Translations under genes and position numbers: made by a program
Origin: Siphonodentalium dalli
Lineage: Eukaryota > Mollusca > Scaphopoda > Gadilida > Siphonodentaliidae
Assembly: GCA_032622095.1 (NCBI GenBank)
Contig: CP136061.1
Location: forward strand, 38,447,797 to 38,511,796
Direction of reading: 5' to 3'
Length of the DNA: 64,000 nucleotides
Shown here: positions 1 to 11,984 of the stretch, one piece after another
Layout of the letters: every line of letters starts with the position of its first letter
Numbering within the stretch: the stretch's first letter is position 1
Notes under the pieces: generated by a model
The model's database searches: none
What the model was told of the DNA's origin: nothing
What the model saw: the letters and a program-made list of their open reading frames with translations, nothing else

Positions 1-640
1 TAATAAGCTCAACACACGAAATAATGGATAACTACTCATCCAGCCTGATCTCTCGAAACTCGCACATTATCTGCTTATATTTTAACTTGTTTTAGGTAAA
101 TAATTGCTGAGAATCGCCTCATTAATGTTCTGAAAATGAGAGCGTTTTAGTCACATCGACTCACAGTGAGGCGATCACAAGCAGATCATATAAGCCAACT
201 CACGACTGTACATGTGCACGCTCTTTAACATGTGTTTTCACGTTTGCCTGCGCCATAATACGAAATAACGGTCATGACTCCATTATCTGCTTATTTCATA
301 ATCACATAATCGCAGTATTTACCTATTTCACTTTATATGTCGATTTTGTGCGTATTTGGCGCAGGATATGTTGATCAATGAGTATTTAGTATAGACATAT
401 ATCATGTCATGAATCTCGGCTATGGGCGTTAGAGATTCATGACACGATTCAATAAAGGGATAATAAAACAAACTACATTGAATATATGTAAGTGGCCGTC
501 GAATTTGAATTTGATGTACAAATGTACATGTAGAGTCAGTAAGTATAGCTTGGTGCACATTCTGTTGTCCAGAAAATCAGCACATTATCTGCTTATAATA
601 GACCTTATTTTAGGCAGATAATCTGCTTCGAATCGCAGAA
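1..640 (+). repeat. Dispersed repeat family R1, copy 1
   Basis: Non-coding AT-rich sequence that recurs at 1976-3190 in the same orientation and at 4515-4865 inverted. Shared landmarks are ATGGATAACTACTCATCCA, CATTATCTGCTTAT and a stretch around 290-350 (CCATTATCTGCTTATTTC). The short ORFs inside show no codon-like conservation between copies. It is probably a non-autonomous mobile element whose true ends I could not fix because the window starts inside it. Confidence 0.55.
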
Positions 641-664
641 GGAGTCATACTGATTGGATGAAAT

Positions 665-1966
665 GTTCGATTTAAAAATATGAAAATTTTAGTTTAAAAA
701 AAATGAACAAATTGTGTTGTTAATTGAGTAAGGTGTTGAATCTAGAAAAGAAACGAAATATAAAATTTAATTAATATTTGTTTAATTTAAATTTAATAAA
801 ATTTGTTTTGAATTAAAATGTTCAAATGATCAAAATGTGCCCAAAGGTGTCGCAGGCCCCTATCGCACAAATGGACCGCAGATCCCTCTGACGCTGAATA
901 AAGGCTCAAAAATCGAATCAATCCTGGACCAAAAGTTAGTCAAGTAAAGGCAATTTGCTTATGAGTGCACACCAGAAGCGGCATCTGAACTGTTGGAAGT
1001 AGGCAAGCATGAAGAGGGACAGCTTTTAATAAAGAAAACAATTAAATGCTTTGCTTTTTTTCAATGTCATAAATTTCCTGTCATGCAGAAAATCAAAAAG
1101 TTCCCAGGTTTTGAACTGTGGACATTTATGGGCGTAGACAGTGTAGAACTTTGTGGCATGATCTACATCAAAATAAGTTATCAACTTTGACTCATACAGC
1201 AATATAAGTTTAGGATTACAAATTATGTGTATAGCATATCTGTTCATGCAGTAGCATCGTTTCGGTGTCAAAATTAAAACGTTGAACCCTTCAAATGAAT
1301 TCGTAGAAAACACCAGTATTTGTGATTGCCACAAGCGAAAAAAAAAATCATATCGAAGGAAGATGTCCACATCTGAGCAAAGCTCGCGTGCGAATGAATC
1401 AACTGTGACATGATAACACCAGTCGGCAGCGCCACTTAGACACGCCCTCATTCCAGATTATTTACAGCTCCACCCTTTAACTGATTGCTTGACAATTCTA
1501 AACCGCGACGAAGAAAATATGGATTCGTCATCTCAAGTTTAGCCTCGGTAAAGTTGATTTAGATGGACCGCCGAATTAGATGGTTCAGTTGCCGGTTTAA
1601 GCTTATAAAACGAAAAAAGATAAATGGAAATTGACAAAAACTTATCCCCACACGCTTTATATGTGTGAGTGCTTCTCGCTTATAAATTTCCAATCAAAAT
1701 ATGCTCGCGGTCGTAATTATTGATTTTCGCAATCAATAACACGAGGCGGTCCGCATTAGGAAAGTACGATTAATTATCTCGACGATACAGAGCCACCATT
1801 GCTAAACCACTGGACTGGCTGGACCAGGTTTAAACCAGAGATGACGAATGCGTCACTTGGACCTGCGGTCTCGGGTTTAAACCTCGGATTTAGCTGACTC
1901 GTGACGGTTTATACCTATAGGTTTGCGTAGACCAGGTTTAAACCTGAGATGACGAATCCGCCAATA
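665..1966 (+). repeat. 5'-truncated, interrupted copy of the 24.6-26.0 kb TIR element
   Basis: Positions 665-722 and 1050-1966 match about 25075-26040 in the same orientation, including the block around CAAAAAGTTCCCAGGTTTTG and the right end with repeated GGTTTAAACC-type motifs. About 330 bp at 722-1050 have no counterpart there and look inserted. The ORF on the minus strand at 1026-1451 is not recognisable and is interrupted differently in the two copies, so I do not call it a gene. Confidence 0.55.
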
Positions 1967-1975
1967 CGTTCAATA

Positions 1976-3190
1976 CGCGAAATAATGGATAACTACTCAT
2001 CCATCCTGTTCTCCCTGAAAACCCGCACATTATCTGCGTATAATATAACTTGTTTTAGGTAAATAATCTTCTGAGAATCGCCTCATTTGCAGTCGATGTA
2101 CATGTATATGCTGAAAATGAAAGCGTGTTAGTCACATATCGACTAATAATGAGGCGATTTTAAAGGCACGTGCGGCCTTAATTGTCGAAAATATTCAGAT
2201 TTGTTCCAAACACCGTAAACAGAAACACATTAAAACGTATACAGTTCCGTACATATATACCATGACCATCGCGTAAACAGCATGTTATCATACAGACCTA
2301 CTATAGTTTACCTAAGCAAGAGCCTGATTGTGTTACAGAATACAGCACAATGCTACTGGCTAATCACACACAAATTACATAAACGCTCTTTATTAGTTCC
2401 ATATCAGGTATTCACCAACAAAGAACGCTCTTTATGTTTACCATCATAATATAAACAAACACCAGAAAAGTAATTTTTATGCTTTTGTTTACATAACAAT
2501 GGTCAAACATGTCACTATAACATACTGTTTATGCGATATTTCTTATTTGTCTACGTACAAAGTCTATCTACATTTTGATGTTCTTTCTGTTTGTGGCGGT
2601 TTTTGACGGGTGGATATATTTTCACAGGATACCCACCGCCAAGGCCAATCGTGTCTTTAAGCAGATTATGTGCGGAAAATGACACAAGTAAGCCAGCTCA
2701 CGACTTTTCGAGTGTACGTTCTTTAACTTGTGTTTTTACTGTGGCCAGCGCCATAAAATGAAATAACGGGTATGAGTCCATTACCTGCTTATTTCAGAAT
2801 AAAAGAATCACATTATGTACCTATTTCACATTATAGGTCGATTATGTGCGTATTTGTATGAGAATATGTTGGACATATATTAAAAGAGCAGAAGGAGTCA
2901 TACTGATTGGAGGAAATGTTCAGATAATAAGTTAGCACACAACATAATGGATAACTACTCATCAATGAGTATTTAGTATAGACAGGTATATATCATGTCA
3001 TTATTCTCTACTATGGATGTTAGCCGTAGTAGATATTCATGACACGATGCAATAAAGAGATAATATAACAAACTGCATTGAATAAATGTAAGTGGCCACC
3101 GCAATTGAATTCGATGTACATTATAGTCAGGAAGTATAGCTGGGTACTTGTATATCAGGCATGGAGGTGGTGCAGATGGATATTCATAGT
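1976..3190 (+). repeat. Dispersed repeat family R1, copy 2, split by a MITE
   Basis: Second copy of R1. Its continuity is broken exactly at a TTAA (2160-2163 and 2657-2660) by the 493-bp MITE at 2164-2656. Removing the MITE and one TTAA restores colinearity with copy 1, GAGGCGAT followed by GCAGAT. This shows that R1 was in place before the MITE arrived. Confidence 0.55.
2164..2656 (+). mobile_element. TTAA MITE family T1, copy 1 (493 bp)
   Basis: Non-coding element flanked by duplicated TTAA. The ends are imperfect inverted repeats, AGGCACGTGCGGCC at the left against AGACACGATTGGCC read inward from the right. The interior carries ACGCTCTTTAT twice and a GGCGGTTTTTGACGGG block near the right end. 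Full copies occur at 20942-21464, 51750-52242 and 52831-53324. TTAA target use is typical of piggyBac-type transposition. No transposase is present. Confidence 0.8.
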
Positions 3191-3734
3191 TGGACACCCT
3201 GATACGATCGCGTAACTGTGCCAGTATATCGTCAGTAATGGGTCATCATATGTGACATATCTGCCAGTGGATACACGATGTGTTGACATTTATCTTCCCA
3301 AAAGGTGTAACCATCATTCTGCGTTTGAGATCGAGGAGCCGTTCCTTCAATGTATTCAAAGTAAACATTTTGTCACTATCAGAACACAATATATTCCTGA
3401 CTATTACTGGTTGAACCTTTCACTAGAAAAGTTATATGGCATCCTTTCTATCGAGAATATATCATGGAAGAACGCTAGCATTTATTTGAAACATGTCTTT
3501 AAAGAATACAACTAAAATAGTATACTAATCTATAAGATATCCATATGAATTTATATGTACATTTGCTGTATACACGTATGCATATCTATGTATACAGTAT
3601 ACATATTGTATTTATATGAGTATTATATAAATACAGTTGTGTATGCACATGAAATTCTGAATTAATGTACTATATATTTATTCATACCAATGTAAATTGT
3701 GTATATATGTTTTCATGCATGTTCCACATCAATG
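3191..3734. other. No recognisable feature
   Basis: Contains an 87-codon plus-strand ORF (3252-3515) with no family signature that I recognise, followed by AT-rich sequence with TATAC/GTATA-rich runs at 3550-3720. Nothing here is supported as a gene. Confidence 0.3.
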
Positions 3735-4180
3735 TGTGGCTTTTCGCATTAAGCGGACGTGGCTCATTCGAACCTCCAAAGTTTGTTCTACGTAGTTTGG
3801 AGCAACGGATACGATAGGTCGATAAATGAACGAACTATTGGTATACCGACTTCATATGCCCAGAAACATCAGTTGTCAAAGTCAGCCGTTTTCAACTTTT
3901 CGCCAGAAGTCAGATAAACGCTCTTCGTTGCTACCAAATCAGGGATAGAATACCACGGAACGCCAGTTTATGTTCCATGTCGTGCAAATGGCTGTTTTGT
4001 GTTTGGGACCCAAACACCGTACTCGCAGTTGTATTTTTAATTACTTCAATACGTCTGTTTTGGGTTACATAATGCTCGTAGAAAGGTTGTTCAGATATTT
4101 ATCGACCTAATTCGATACTGAGAAAAACAAGCGAATAATATTATGTTTATTTTGGAGCGAAAACTTCGTGTGGCTTTAAA
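3735..4180 (+). repeat. Dispersed repeat family R2, copy A
   Basis: About 440 bp of non-coding sequence that recurs at 26970-27410 and, interrupted by a MITE, at 20725-21600. Landmarks are GGCTCATTCGAACCTCC near the left end and TTACATAATGCTCGTAGAAA near 4065. It is probably a MITE or SINE-like unit, but its termini are not resolved. Confidence 0.55.
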
Positions 4181-4514
4181 CTAATTCATTCGTTCATCGA
4201 TATAAGATACAGTGTAGCGGTAATCCATATATGTTACTCGCACTAGCCGACGAACGTCGTGGAGTTCAATGTCATATCCTATACTTCTGTGGATAGCTCC
4301 AACCAGTGTGAGTTTCTTATGCGTGGAGGTTCATCCGAAGTTAGCCAAGTTTATGAATATGAGGTACATGTGCAGTGTGTACAGAGTGAGTGTGATTCTA
4401 GGCGTACCCTGCACGACATGTACATATTTCATCGCGAACCTTCGATATAATTATACATTGTATATAGCGCGGGAATCGAGTGACATAATTCTACAATTTT
4501 CCAAGATATCCTCG

Positions 4515-4865
4515 CTCAAGTACGCACATAATAGACCTATACAATGGAACAGGTACATACTGTGATTAGTGTATTCTGAAATAAGCAGATAATGGAGTCA
4601 TATCCGTTATTTAGTTTTGTGGCGCGGGTCACAGTGAAAACAGATATTAAAGGGCACACCTGAAAATTCGTGAGTTGTCGTATTTGGGTCATTGTCAGCA
4701 CATAATCTACTCATAATCACTACATTATGCGTCGATAATGTGACTAGAACGCTCTCATTTTCAGTACATTTTAGACTCAAAATGAAGCGACGCTGATCAT
4801 ATTATATACCTAAAACAAGTTTTATTATAAGCAGATATTGTGCGATTTTCGGGAGAACAGGCTGA
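4515..4865 (-). repeat. Dispersed repeat family R1, copy 3 (inverted)
   Basis: Reverse-complement match to positions 1-350, ending next to the LINE fragment that starts near 4885. It includes GAAATAAGCAGATAATGGAG and the tail GGGAGAACAGGCTGA. Confidence 0.5.
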
Positions 4866-4884
4866 ATTATCATAAACAGCCGAC

Positions 4885-5283
4885 AATCAGACAAAAAAAA
4901 TGCAGAGGAAACGTCACAATATAACAATTCGAGGAGTACTTTAAGGATTTAAAAATAAACGACTCTAATGATGAATCGGATATTTCCGACTATGTCGATA
5001 TGGACTTCAACGAAAAATATGAGTCGCATCTAAATAGACCTATAACACAAGACGAGATCTTTAGTGCTGTAAGCAAGCCCAAGAACGGTAAGACTGTAGT
5101 GGCGGATCAAATTTTGAACGAATATATCAAAGAATCGTTAGGTGAAACGATGAGCATATATATATGTGTGTTCGCTTTTTTAATCCCATTTTGATTAGTG
5201 GACATTTTCCGAAACAATGGGCGTTGGGACGATAAAACCCACCTTCAAAGGATCCAGGGACCCTGATTTGCCCGAATCATATA
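4885..5283 (+). pseudogene. LINE reverse transcriptase, left fragment
   Basis: Translates in two frames (one frameshift near 5230) to the connector and early fingers region of a Jockey/CR1-like LINE polymerase. An acidic linker is followed by RPITQDEIFSAV, PKNGK and a region ending in GSRDPDLPESY. The reading continues without a gap at 10606 with RGITLLSCF, so this is the left half of one LINE split by the 5.3 kb element that follows. The upstream endonuclease is absent, so the copy was already 5'-truncated, which is usual for target-primed LINE insertion. Clade assignment is inference. Confidence 0.8.
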
Positions 5284-6109
5284 TAGTGGGGGGCCTTCGG
5301 TACAAAAAAAAATAGTTTTGTGCATTTTTTGTTAAAAGCATGAAACTTCACACATATGTAGGCTAAGGTGTTGTGATCAAAATAAGAGTTGGACCCCAGC
5401 CAGAAAATGACCCAGTTCTGAGTTATGCCGTCATCATCTCGTAGAGAGCGTTTAGTGATCCGAGATTCCACTTACTAATTTCAATCTCTTGTGGGCAGAT
5501 GGATATTAACATATGGGAGGCAATGATTGATGTATTCTATCCAGGAGATGTCTGTCTTTCATTTAAGACGACTGATGGCCATAAAAATCCAATATGGCTG
5601 CCAAAATGAGGACCATAATGACTGCCAAAATGGAAACAATCTATGATTTTTTGCGAAATATTGAAAATCTTCTAATTTTTTTCTGAGATTGCTTAGCATA
5701 TTGGAGATATTTTACTGTCTATCATAAGAACAATCATATAAGAACAATTTGGAGCCATTTGTAAGAAATAAGAGTTGGAAAGAACCGTACATTTGAAGAT
5801 GGAATCAACAGGTATGAAAATTGACATATTTCATTAATAATTCTCGATGATGACTTTAGCATCCACTCAGTAATTTCAATCTCTTGTGAACAGGTGAATA
5901 TAAACACATGATCAGTAATAATTGATACATTCTATCCAGGGAATATGTATCTTTGATTTAAGATGATTATTGGCCAAAAATAAACAAAATGCCTGCCGAT
6001 TGCAAAATGGCTGACATATTGGAAAAAAATTAAGGATTTATTTTGCGATTTATATATTTTTTTAACTAAATGTTCTCAGTTTATGAAGCATATTGTCACT
6101 TTCTGATCA

Positions 6110-7660
6110 GTAGTCAACAGTTACACTTGCACAATGGACAGCACTGGAGTCCAGCTTTCAAACAAGAACATAACTTCGTTTTGCAGACTGGTGCAGCCGC
6201 ATCTGATAAGCTCACTGAGAGCAAGGTTAACGGGTGGAAGTTCTCCCCAAAAGGGCATTCATCTGCCATCTATTTTCTGCAATCAACATAATTCAGGCGA
6301 AGGTAGTTCCATGTATTTAGAGAACACCTGCGATAAACAACTTGCATATCGTGAAGCACGTCTGGTATGTTGGAAAGTGAATCCCTTGTCGGTGGAATCC
6401 GTTCCACAGGACGAATATGTTTGCAGAATAGTTCCCTCCTGGCCCCGTTGACAGTAAGTTGGTCGCTCATTCTGTGATACACCAATACAACGAAACGCTC
6501 CAAAGTCGGCATGCATATCTCAATATCTCCATTTACATCATGTCAACTGGGTGAATATGTCAGACATTTCTGGAAAATTCGACCAGGTTGTAAATGCCTT
6601 TTTTTCCAATAGTAGAAAAGAATGACGTAAAGTCACTTTCCGTGAACGAATGGAACATCAGTATGACCATCGAACGCACATATCCCAAGGTGCAGGCTAT
6701 GGTGTTAATATCAATAAATATAAAATCATTTCCGGTCCCGAATGCAATGGTTATTTTCATATCTATAACTTTTGTTACAACACATATATAGCGATCACGA
6801 TGATGTCAGTGTCAACTGTTCTGATTAAAATAGAGTTAAGTCCATCAGTCAAACTATGATATGCATGGAGAAAGATGCGCGTATCTGCTTTTTCGTGGTT
6901 GGTCTTTTCCAGCTTTGTGGAATCATTTTGCGGATAGCAAAGGACGGACTCGTTGCAAGTGACAATGATTGATGTGTTTTCTGGTCGTAGTGTATTATGC
7001 ACGGAGGTAGCTATGAACTAAAATAGGTCGCGTTTGTTGTTGTCGCTCTGCAGAAAGGATGACCACGTTTTGCCTGTGGGAGCTATGCTCTCTTCCCTTA
7101 CCTGTCGTTCTATTCCCGCCCCGCGACCAGACCTTGTACACTGCTTCAGCGAATCCGGGAGATATATATCAAAAAATATATCGATCCTTTCAGCACCCTT
7201 GGCAAAGTTTTGTACATGTGGAATAAATTTCTCCTTGACCCCCATCAAAGAGTACTGTGGTTATACCAGGTGGTTTTAAACATCGGGATTCTTCGTCTAA
7301 AAGGCATTTGCTAATAAGATCCGACTTGTGACCTTGCCGCAGAACATCACCTGTTGACATCGATGGTTGATTCTGCTGGTTCTCGTGTTCAAAGAACTCG
7401 TCCAGTTGAAAAGACCTGGTCTCACTAGCAATAAACAGTCTTGAGAATAGTTCACAATTATCCTTTAAATTCATCAACCGATTTCCCTTTGTCTTGACTT
7501 TGTTTTGAATCGTACTAAAGATCATGAACTTATTCTTTACAATTTTCTCAAGGATGATTCCAAAACGACAGCAATGATGAGGCATACTATAGTGATAACT
7601 CAGCGAAACACAGAACATTTTAACCCGGTCAGATACCTGTGTTGACACTCGACCAACCAC
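6110..7660 (-). pseudogene. Transposon nuclease/CxC protein, left-arm copy, broken
   Basis: Read on the minus strand from 7660 toward 6110 over several frames. First comes a long segment with FSTIQNKVKTKGNRL and LDEFFEHENQ, then VLFDGG, and an acidic nuclease-like core with ERIDIFFDIYLPDSL (about 7185), KADTRIFLHAYHS (about 6880) and LIRTVDTDIIVIA (about 6810). Next is a segment with LERFVVLVYHRMS (about 6500), then a cysteine cluster at 6122-6212. The acid pairs in ADTR and VDTD resemble PIN/XPG-type nucleases, and the cysteine cluster resembles tesmin/TSO1 CxC. Frameshifts and stops make it non-functional. The N-terminal part lies beyond the arm junction and is missing. I recognise the protein as a repeat-encoded family frequent in cnidarians, molluscs and fish. 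Confidence 0.7.
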
Positions 7661-7664
7661 TATA

Positions 7665-8545
7665 TACTCTAGCGAAGAAAATCCAATGGAACGACCCTTA
7701 CCAATTCGGTGAAGACAAAATGGTTGTGATGATGGGTGGACTTCACATTGAAATGGCTACACAAGACGCACTCGGAGACTTTTTATGTGGAAGTGGCTGG
7801 ACTTTTAGATGAAGAATCCCGATGTTTTAAACCACCTGGTATAACCACAGTACTCTTTGATGGGCGGTGCTGGTTAACATATTGAAGCCTTCTCCTCGAA
7901 TGACTTTTGTCGCCTATGTCAAGGAGAAATTTATTCCATATGTAAAAAACTTTGCCAAGGTTGAAGCTGCAGTGTACACGGTCTGGTCGCGGGGCGGGAA
8001 TAGAACGACAGGTAAGATAAGAGAGCATAGCTCCCACAGGCAAAATGTGGTCATCCTTCCTGCGGAGCGACAGCAACAAACGCGACCTATTTTCGTTCAT
8101 AGCTACCACCGTGCATAATACACTACGACCAGAAAACACATCAATCATTCCACAAAAGGATTCCACAAAGCTGGAAAAGACCAACCATGAAGAAGCAGAT
8201 ACTCGCATCTTTCTCCATGCATATGATAGTTTTTGGCTGATGGACTTAACTCTATTTTAATCAGAACAGTTGACACTGACATCATCGTGATCGCTATCTA
8301 TGCTGTTACAAAAGTTATAGATATGAAAATAACCATTGCATTCGGGACCGGAAATGATTTAAAATTTATTGATATTAACACCATAGCCTGCACATTGGGA
8401 TATGTGCGTTCGATGGTCATACTGATGTTCCATCGTTCACGGAAAGTCACTTTACGTCATTCTTTTCTACTATTGGAAAAAAAAGGCATTTACAACCTGG
8501 TCGAATTTCCCGGAAATTTCTGACATGTTCACCCAGTTGACAAAT
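7665..8545 (+). pseudogene. Transposon nuclease/CxC protein, right-arm copy, first part
   Basis: Plus-strand counterpart of the left-arm copy. It opens with a conserved block absent from the left arm, QFGEDKMVVMMGGLHIEMA (about 7707-7763), then GDFLCGSGW. It then jumps, by an internal deletion of the segment the left arm retains, to LLDEESR and PPGITTVLFDG near 7800-7865. The nuclease core follows, with EEADTRIFLHAYDS (about 8190-8230) and LIRTVDTDIIVIA (about 8258-8296) and then FGTGNDLKFIDINTIACTLG (8343-8402). Several frameshifts are present. It stops at 8560 where a foreign segment begins. Confidence 0.7.
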
Positions 8546-8560
8546 GATGTAAATGGAGAT

Positions 8561-9483
8561 AGGGGAAACTGTGGTGGAGTGGGACAGTGGAAACTGTGGG
8601 ACAGTGGAGATAACTCCACACCATCGATGAGTTGCCTCATCTGTATGGATTAATTTGGTGCTCATAAGATGTCACCAGCACATATGACATGAATCAAACG
8701 TGTAGCAAGCATACTAAACTTTGTATGTGAAAAAAGGATTTTTATGGAATCTGAGCAATTTTTTTCCGAACACAACATTTTGAAATTGTCGAAGTACATA
8801 TGAGAGATATTTTCTTACCGACTCTGAGCTCTGAAACAACTGTGTTTGGGCTTCAAATTTCATATCTGTTTCAATACCTTAGCATAGGCATGTTGCTAGA
8901 ATATTGACTCAACCAATACATGACCATGTCGGTGTAGAGTGGGACATGTGGCTTGGTGTACATTGGGACGGTTAGTTACAGTAATGTAGAGTTGAGCAGA
9001 TCTTTGGAAAATACCATTCCTGGTTGATTTTATCTTCTACATGTAGAGTTGTAGACACCCAACAGAACGTTTTTTAATTAGTTTGTCAGATTAGAATTGG
9101 GCCCTGTGGGTTGAAACTGTGTCCCACTCCTCCCTGATTGAGTGGAAGTATCAATAAAGCCTTGTGTTTCAACTATATAAATGTGTGTTACCACAGAACG
9201 AATTTCCCTATTTGAATGAATAACTGTTTCAGTTGTTGTTATGGGGTATGTTATTGAATTCCAATGGGTGACCCACTGTACCCCATGACCCGGGGAAGTG
9301 TGGGACATTTGGGTACCTTGTTAAAAGTTGCCAGCATGGGAAATATATCAAGTTGGCAATGGTATACACAGTCCTATTAGTTGCGGTAGTCAACTATTTA
9401 TAAATCGTACAAAAATACAACACTTGTTTATGTGGCACAAATTGAGTTGTGAGCCTTGGAAGAAAATATGTCCCACTCCACCC
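8561..9483. mobile_element. About 0.92 kb element inserted in the right arm of E1
   Basis: Non-coding segment absent from the left arm. Its ends resemble inverted repeats: GGTGGAGTGGGACA near 8572 and GTCCCACTCCACC near 9470. The GTGGGAC/GTCCCAC motif also recurs internally, near 8590, 8938, 9120 and 9300. Comparison with the left arm shows that roughly 100 bp of E1 were lost at the site, so there is no clean target duplication. It could be a MITE or a filler insertion. Confidence 0.5.
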
Positions 9484-9790
9484 CAGTCGTCCTGTGGATG
9501 GGATTCCATCGACAAGGGATTCACTTGTTAAACATACGAGACGTGCTTCACGATATGCAAGTTGTTTATCGCAGGTGTTCTCTAAATACACGGAACTTAC
9601 TTCGCCTGACTTATGTGGATTGCAGAAAATAGATGGCAGATTAATGCCCTTTTGGGGAGAACTTCCACCCGTTAACCTTGCTCTCCGTGAGCTTATCAGA
9701 TGCGGCTGCACCAAAGTCTGCAAAACGAAGTTATGTTCTTGTTTGAAGGCTGGACTCCAGTGCTGTCCATTGTGCAAGTGTAACTGTTGA
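9484..9790 (+). pseudogene. Transposon nuclease/CxC protein, right-arm C-terminus
   Basis: Plus-strand continuation after the inserted segment. It covers the LPP..DSL-type linker, LPPVNLALRELI, and the C-terminal cysteine cluster at 9699-9789 with the pattern C-x-C-x3-C-x4-C-x-C-x6-CC-x2-C-x-C-x-C. The pattern fits a CxC/tesmin-like zinc-binding motif. The stop codon after the last Cys is at 9787-9789. The same cluster is found inverted at 6122-6212. Confidence 0.65.
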
Positions 9791-10602
9791 CTAGTGATCA
9801 GAAAGTGACAATATGCTTCATACACTGAGAACATTTAGAGAGAATAAATATAAATCGCAAAAAATATCCTTAATTTTTTTCCAATATGTCAGCCATTATG
9901 GCAGGCATTTTGTTTATTTTTGGCCAATAATTATCTTAAATCAAAGATACATATTCCCTGGATAGAATGTATCAATTATTACTGATCATGTGTTTATATT
10001 CACCTGCTCACAAGAGATTGAAATTACTGAGTGGATGCAAAAGTCATCATCGAGAATTATTAATGAAATATGTCAATTTTCATACCTGTTGATTCCATCT
10101 CCAAATATACGGCTCTTTCCAACTCTTATTTCTTACAAATGGTTCCAAATTGTTCTTATATGACTGTTCTTATGATAGACAGTAAAATATCTCCAATGTG
10201 CTAAGCAATCTCAGAAAAAAATTAGAAGATTTTCAATATTTCGCAAAAAATCATAGATTTTTTTCAATTTTGGCAGTCATTTTGGTCTCATTTTGGCAGC
10301 CATCTTGGATTTTTATGGCCATCAGTCGTCTAAATGAAAGACAGACATCTCCTGGATAGAATACATCAATCATTACCTCCCAGGTGTTAATATCCATCTG
10401 CCCACAAGAGATTGAAATTAGTAAGTGGAATATCGGATCACTAAACGCTCTCTACGAGATGATGACGTCATAACTCGGAACTGGGTCATTTTCTGGCTGG
10501 GGTCCAACTCTTATTTTGATCACAACAACTTAGCCTACATATGTGTTAAGTTTCATGCTTTTAACAAAAAATGCACAAAAAAGTTGCTAAGTCACCCCAC
10601 TA

Positions 10603-11013
10603 ATAGAGGAATCACCCTTCTAAGTTGTTTCCCTCAACTTTTTACATCAGTTATTAATAATCGAATATCGTCATTTGCAGAAGACAATGACTTGATAAAT
10701 AAAATTCAAACAGGTTTTCGTAAGGGTCACTCAACAATAGATAATATATTTATTCTGCATGCTCTGATAAACGTATACCTGCAGAGCGGACGAAAGATAT
10801 ATTGTACTTTTATTGACTTCCGAAAAGCATTTAACACTGTATGGAGAGATGCTCTATGGTTGAAACTTATACAAGCAGATATAAACGGTAAGATTATACG
10901 GGTAATACGAAGCATGTACGAGAATATCAAATTATGTGTGAAAAACAATAATTCGAAATCAGACTTCTTTATCAGCCAGATAGGCTTATTTCAAGGTGAG
11001 CCAATGTCACCTC
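10603..11013 (+). pseudogene. LINE reverse transcriptase, right fragment
   Basis: Continues the fragment at 4885-5283 in frame. It has RGITLLSCF, INNRISSFAEDNDLINKIQT, GFRKGHSTIDNI, then the palm motif A region YCTFIDFRKAF (10801-10833; the first Asp of the motif is intact) and an ISQIGLFQGEPMSPLF segment where QG..SP corresponds to RT motif B. The sequence ends abruptly after SPLF, before the YADD box, so the LINE is truncated at both ends as well as split. Confidence 0.85.
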
Positions 11014-11145
11014 TTTTTATTAACAGCAATAGTATTTTCGTTGCAAGGTGCGGTTTTTGACGGGTCAGCATGACGTGGAACAAGAAAACTAAGATGCATG
11101 CATCAGATCGGCCGTGAACTATCTACCATAGAATTGTTGTAGCTA

Positions 11146-11788
11146 TCGATTATACATTTTGGAACACCTGTCTGTATGTATGTGTGTATGCATGAATGCA
11201 TGTGTGTATGTGTTATAGACTCTAACACTGCTCGACTGATCCGACTCGGATTTGGTATTTAACGTGTCAACTTGACCTCGCTCATAGGCATGTTTCTGGA
11301 CCTTGACCGATCCGACTAAAAATTTGTGTGTAGGACTACTTCGATCCCGGGAGCAATATGGACGGGTCCAATTTCACGTGGGACCATGTTCTCGAACGTG
11401 CTGATGTAGGCATGTTTCTGGACTATTTGGACGGGTCAAATCTTGATCCCGACCTGACTTTGACATTCAAAAAGATCAATTCAAGGTCAAATCTGGTAAA
11501 ACGGAAGTATTTCAACGAAATATAATACCTACTGTTACTTTTGTCCCAGGAGTGTTTCGGGTGGGTCAAATTATGACCCTGACCTGATCTTGACATTCAA
11601 AATTGTCAATTCAAGGTCAAATCGGGTAAAGCCGGGCGGATTTCGACGGGTACTTTTGTCGTGACTTTTGTCCGGGGAGTGTTTTGGACGGATCAAATCG
11701 TGACCCGACATGACGTTCACCTTTAAATCGCGCAATTCTCCGAAAATCAGAGGGGAACATCCCGGACGAAGTAGGGTCCACCAGCTAC
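11146..11788 (+). mobile_element. Non-autonomous Helitron-like element H1
   Basis: The 5' end is TCGATTATACATTTTGGAAC preceded by A, followed by a TG-rich microsatellite (TGTATG repeats) and the family block GACTC...CTGCTCGA. The 3' end has CCCGGACGAAGTAGGG, a short hairpin, then CCACCAGCTAC followed by T, which is a degraded CTAG. TC start, 3' hairpin 8-12 nt before CTRR and insertion between A and T are the defining Helitron features. No Rep/helicase is encoded. Confidence 0.65.
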
Positions 11789-11984
11789 TATTATATATTT
11801 CTAGATTTAGTTACAAACTAAATACCTGTATATTGTACAAAGAAATGTTTGACAAATATATCTGTATCAATATTACCATACGGGTCATTAAAATAGATAC
11901 GACGAAACAAATTTTGAAGGGTGCATGGTATCAGGTAAATTTTTATATTTCAAATGATGACAGGAATGCGGAAAGTTGAAGTAC

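Larger units (their letters stand above)
5284..10602. mobile_element. 5.3 kb DNA transposon with long inverted arms (E1)
   Basis: Starts TAGTGGGG and ends CCCCACTA, flanked by a 3-bp duplication ATA (5281-5283 and 10603-10605). Removing it rejoins the host LINE in frame at TAT|AGA (Tyr-Arg). Over 2 kb of each side are reverse complements of each other. Both carry non-coding subterminal DNA with AAAATGGC-type motifs and then the C-terminal coding half of the same nuclease/CxC protein, read outward. The two arms meet near 7665. A second, non-coding element at 42881-46855 has related termini and also a 3-bp duplication. The coding content and 3-bp duplication fit what I recall of Academ-like transposons; that assignment is inference. 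Confidence 0.8.

Noticed and set aside
7783-8208. 141-codon minus-strand ORF
   Set aside because: It is the antisense of the right-arm nuclease copy, whose plus-strand frames carry the conserved motifs.
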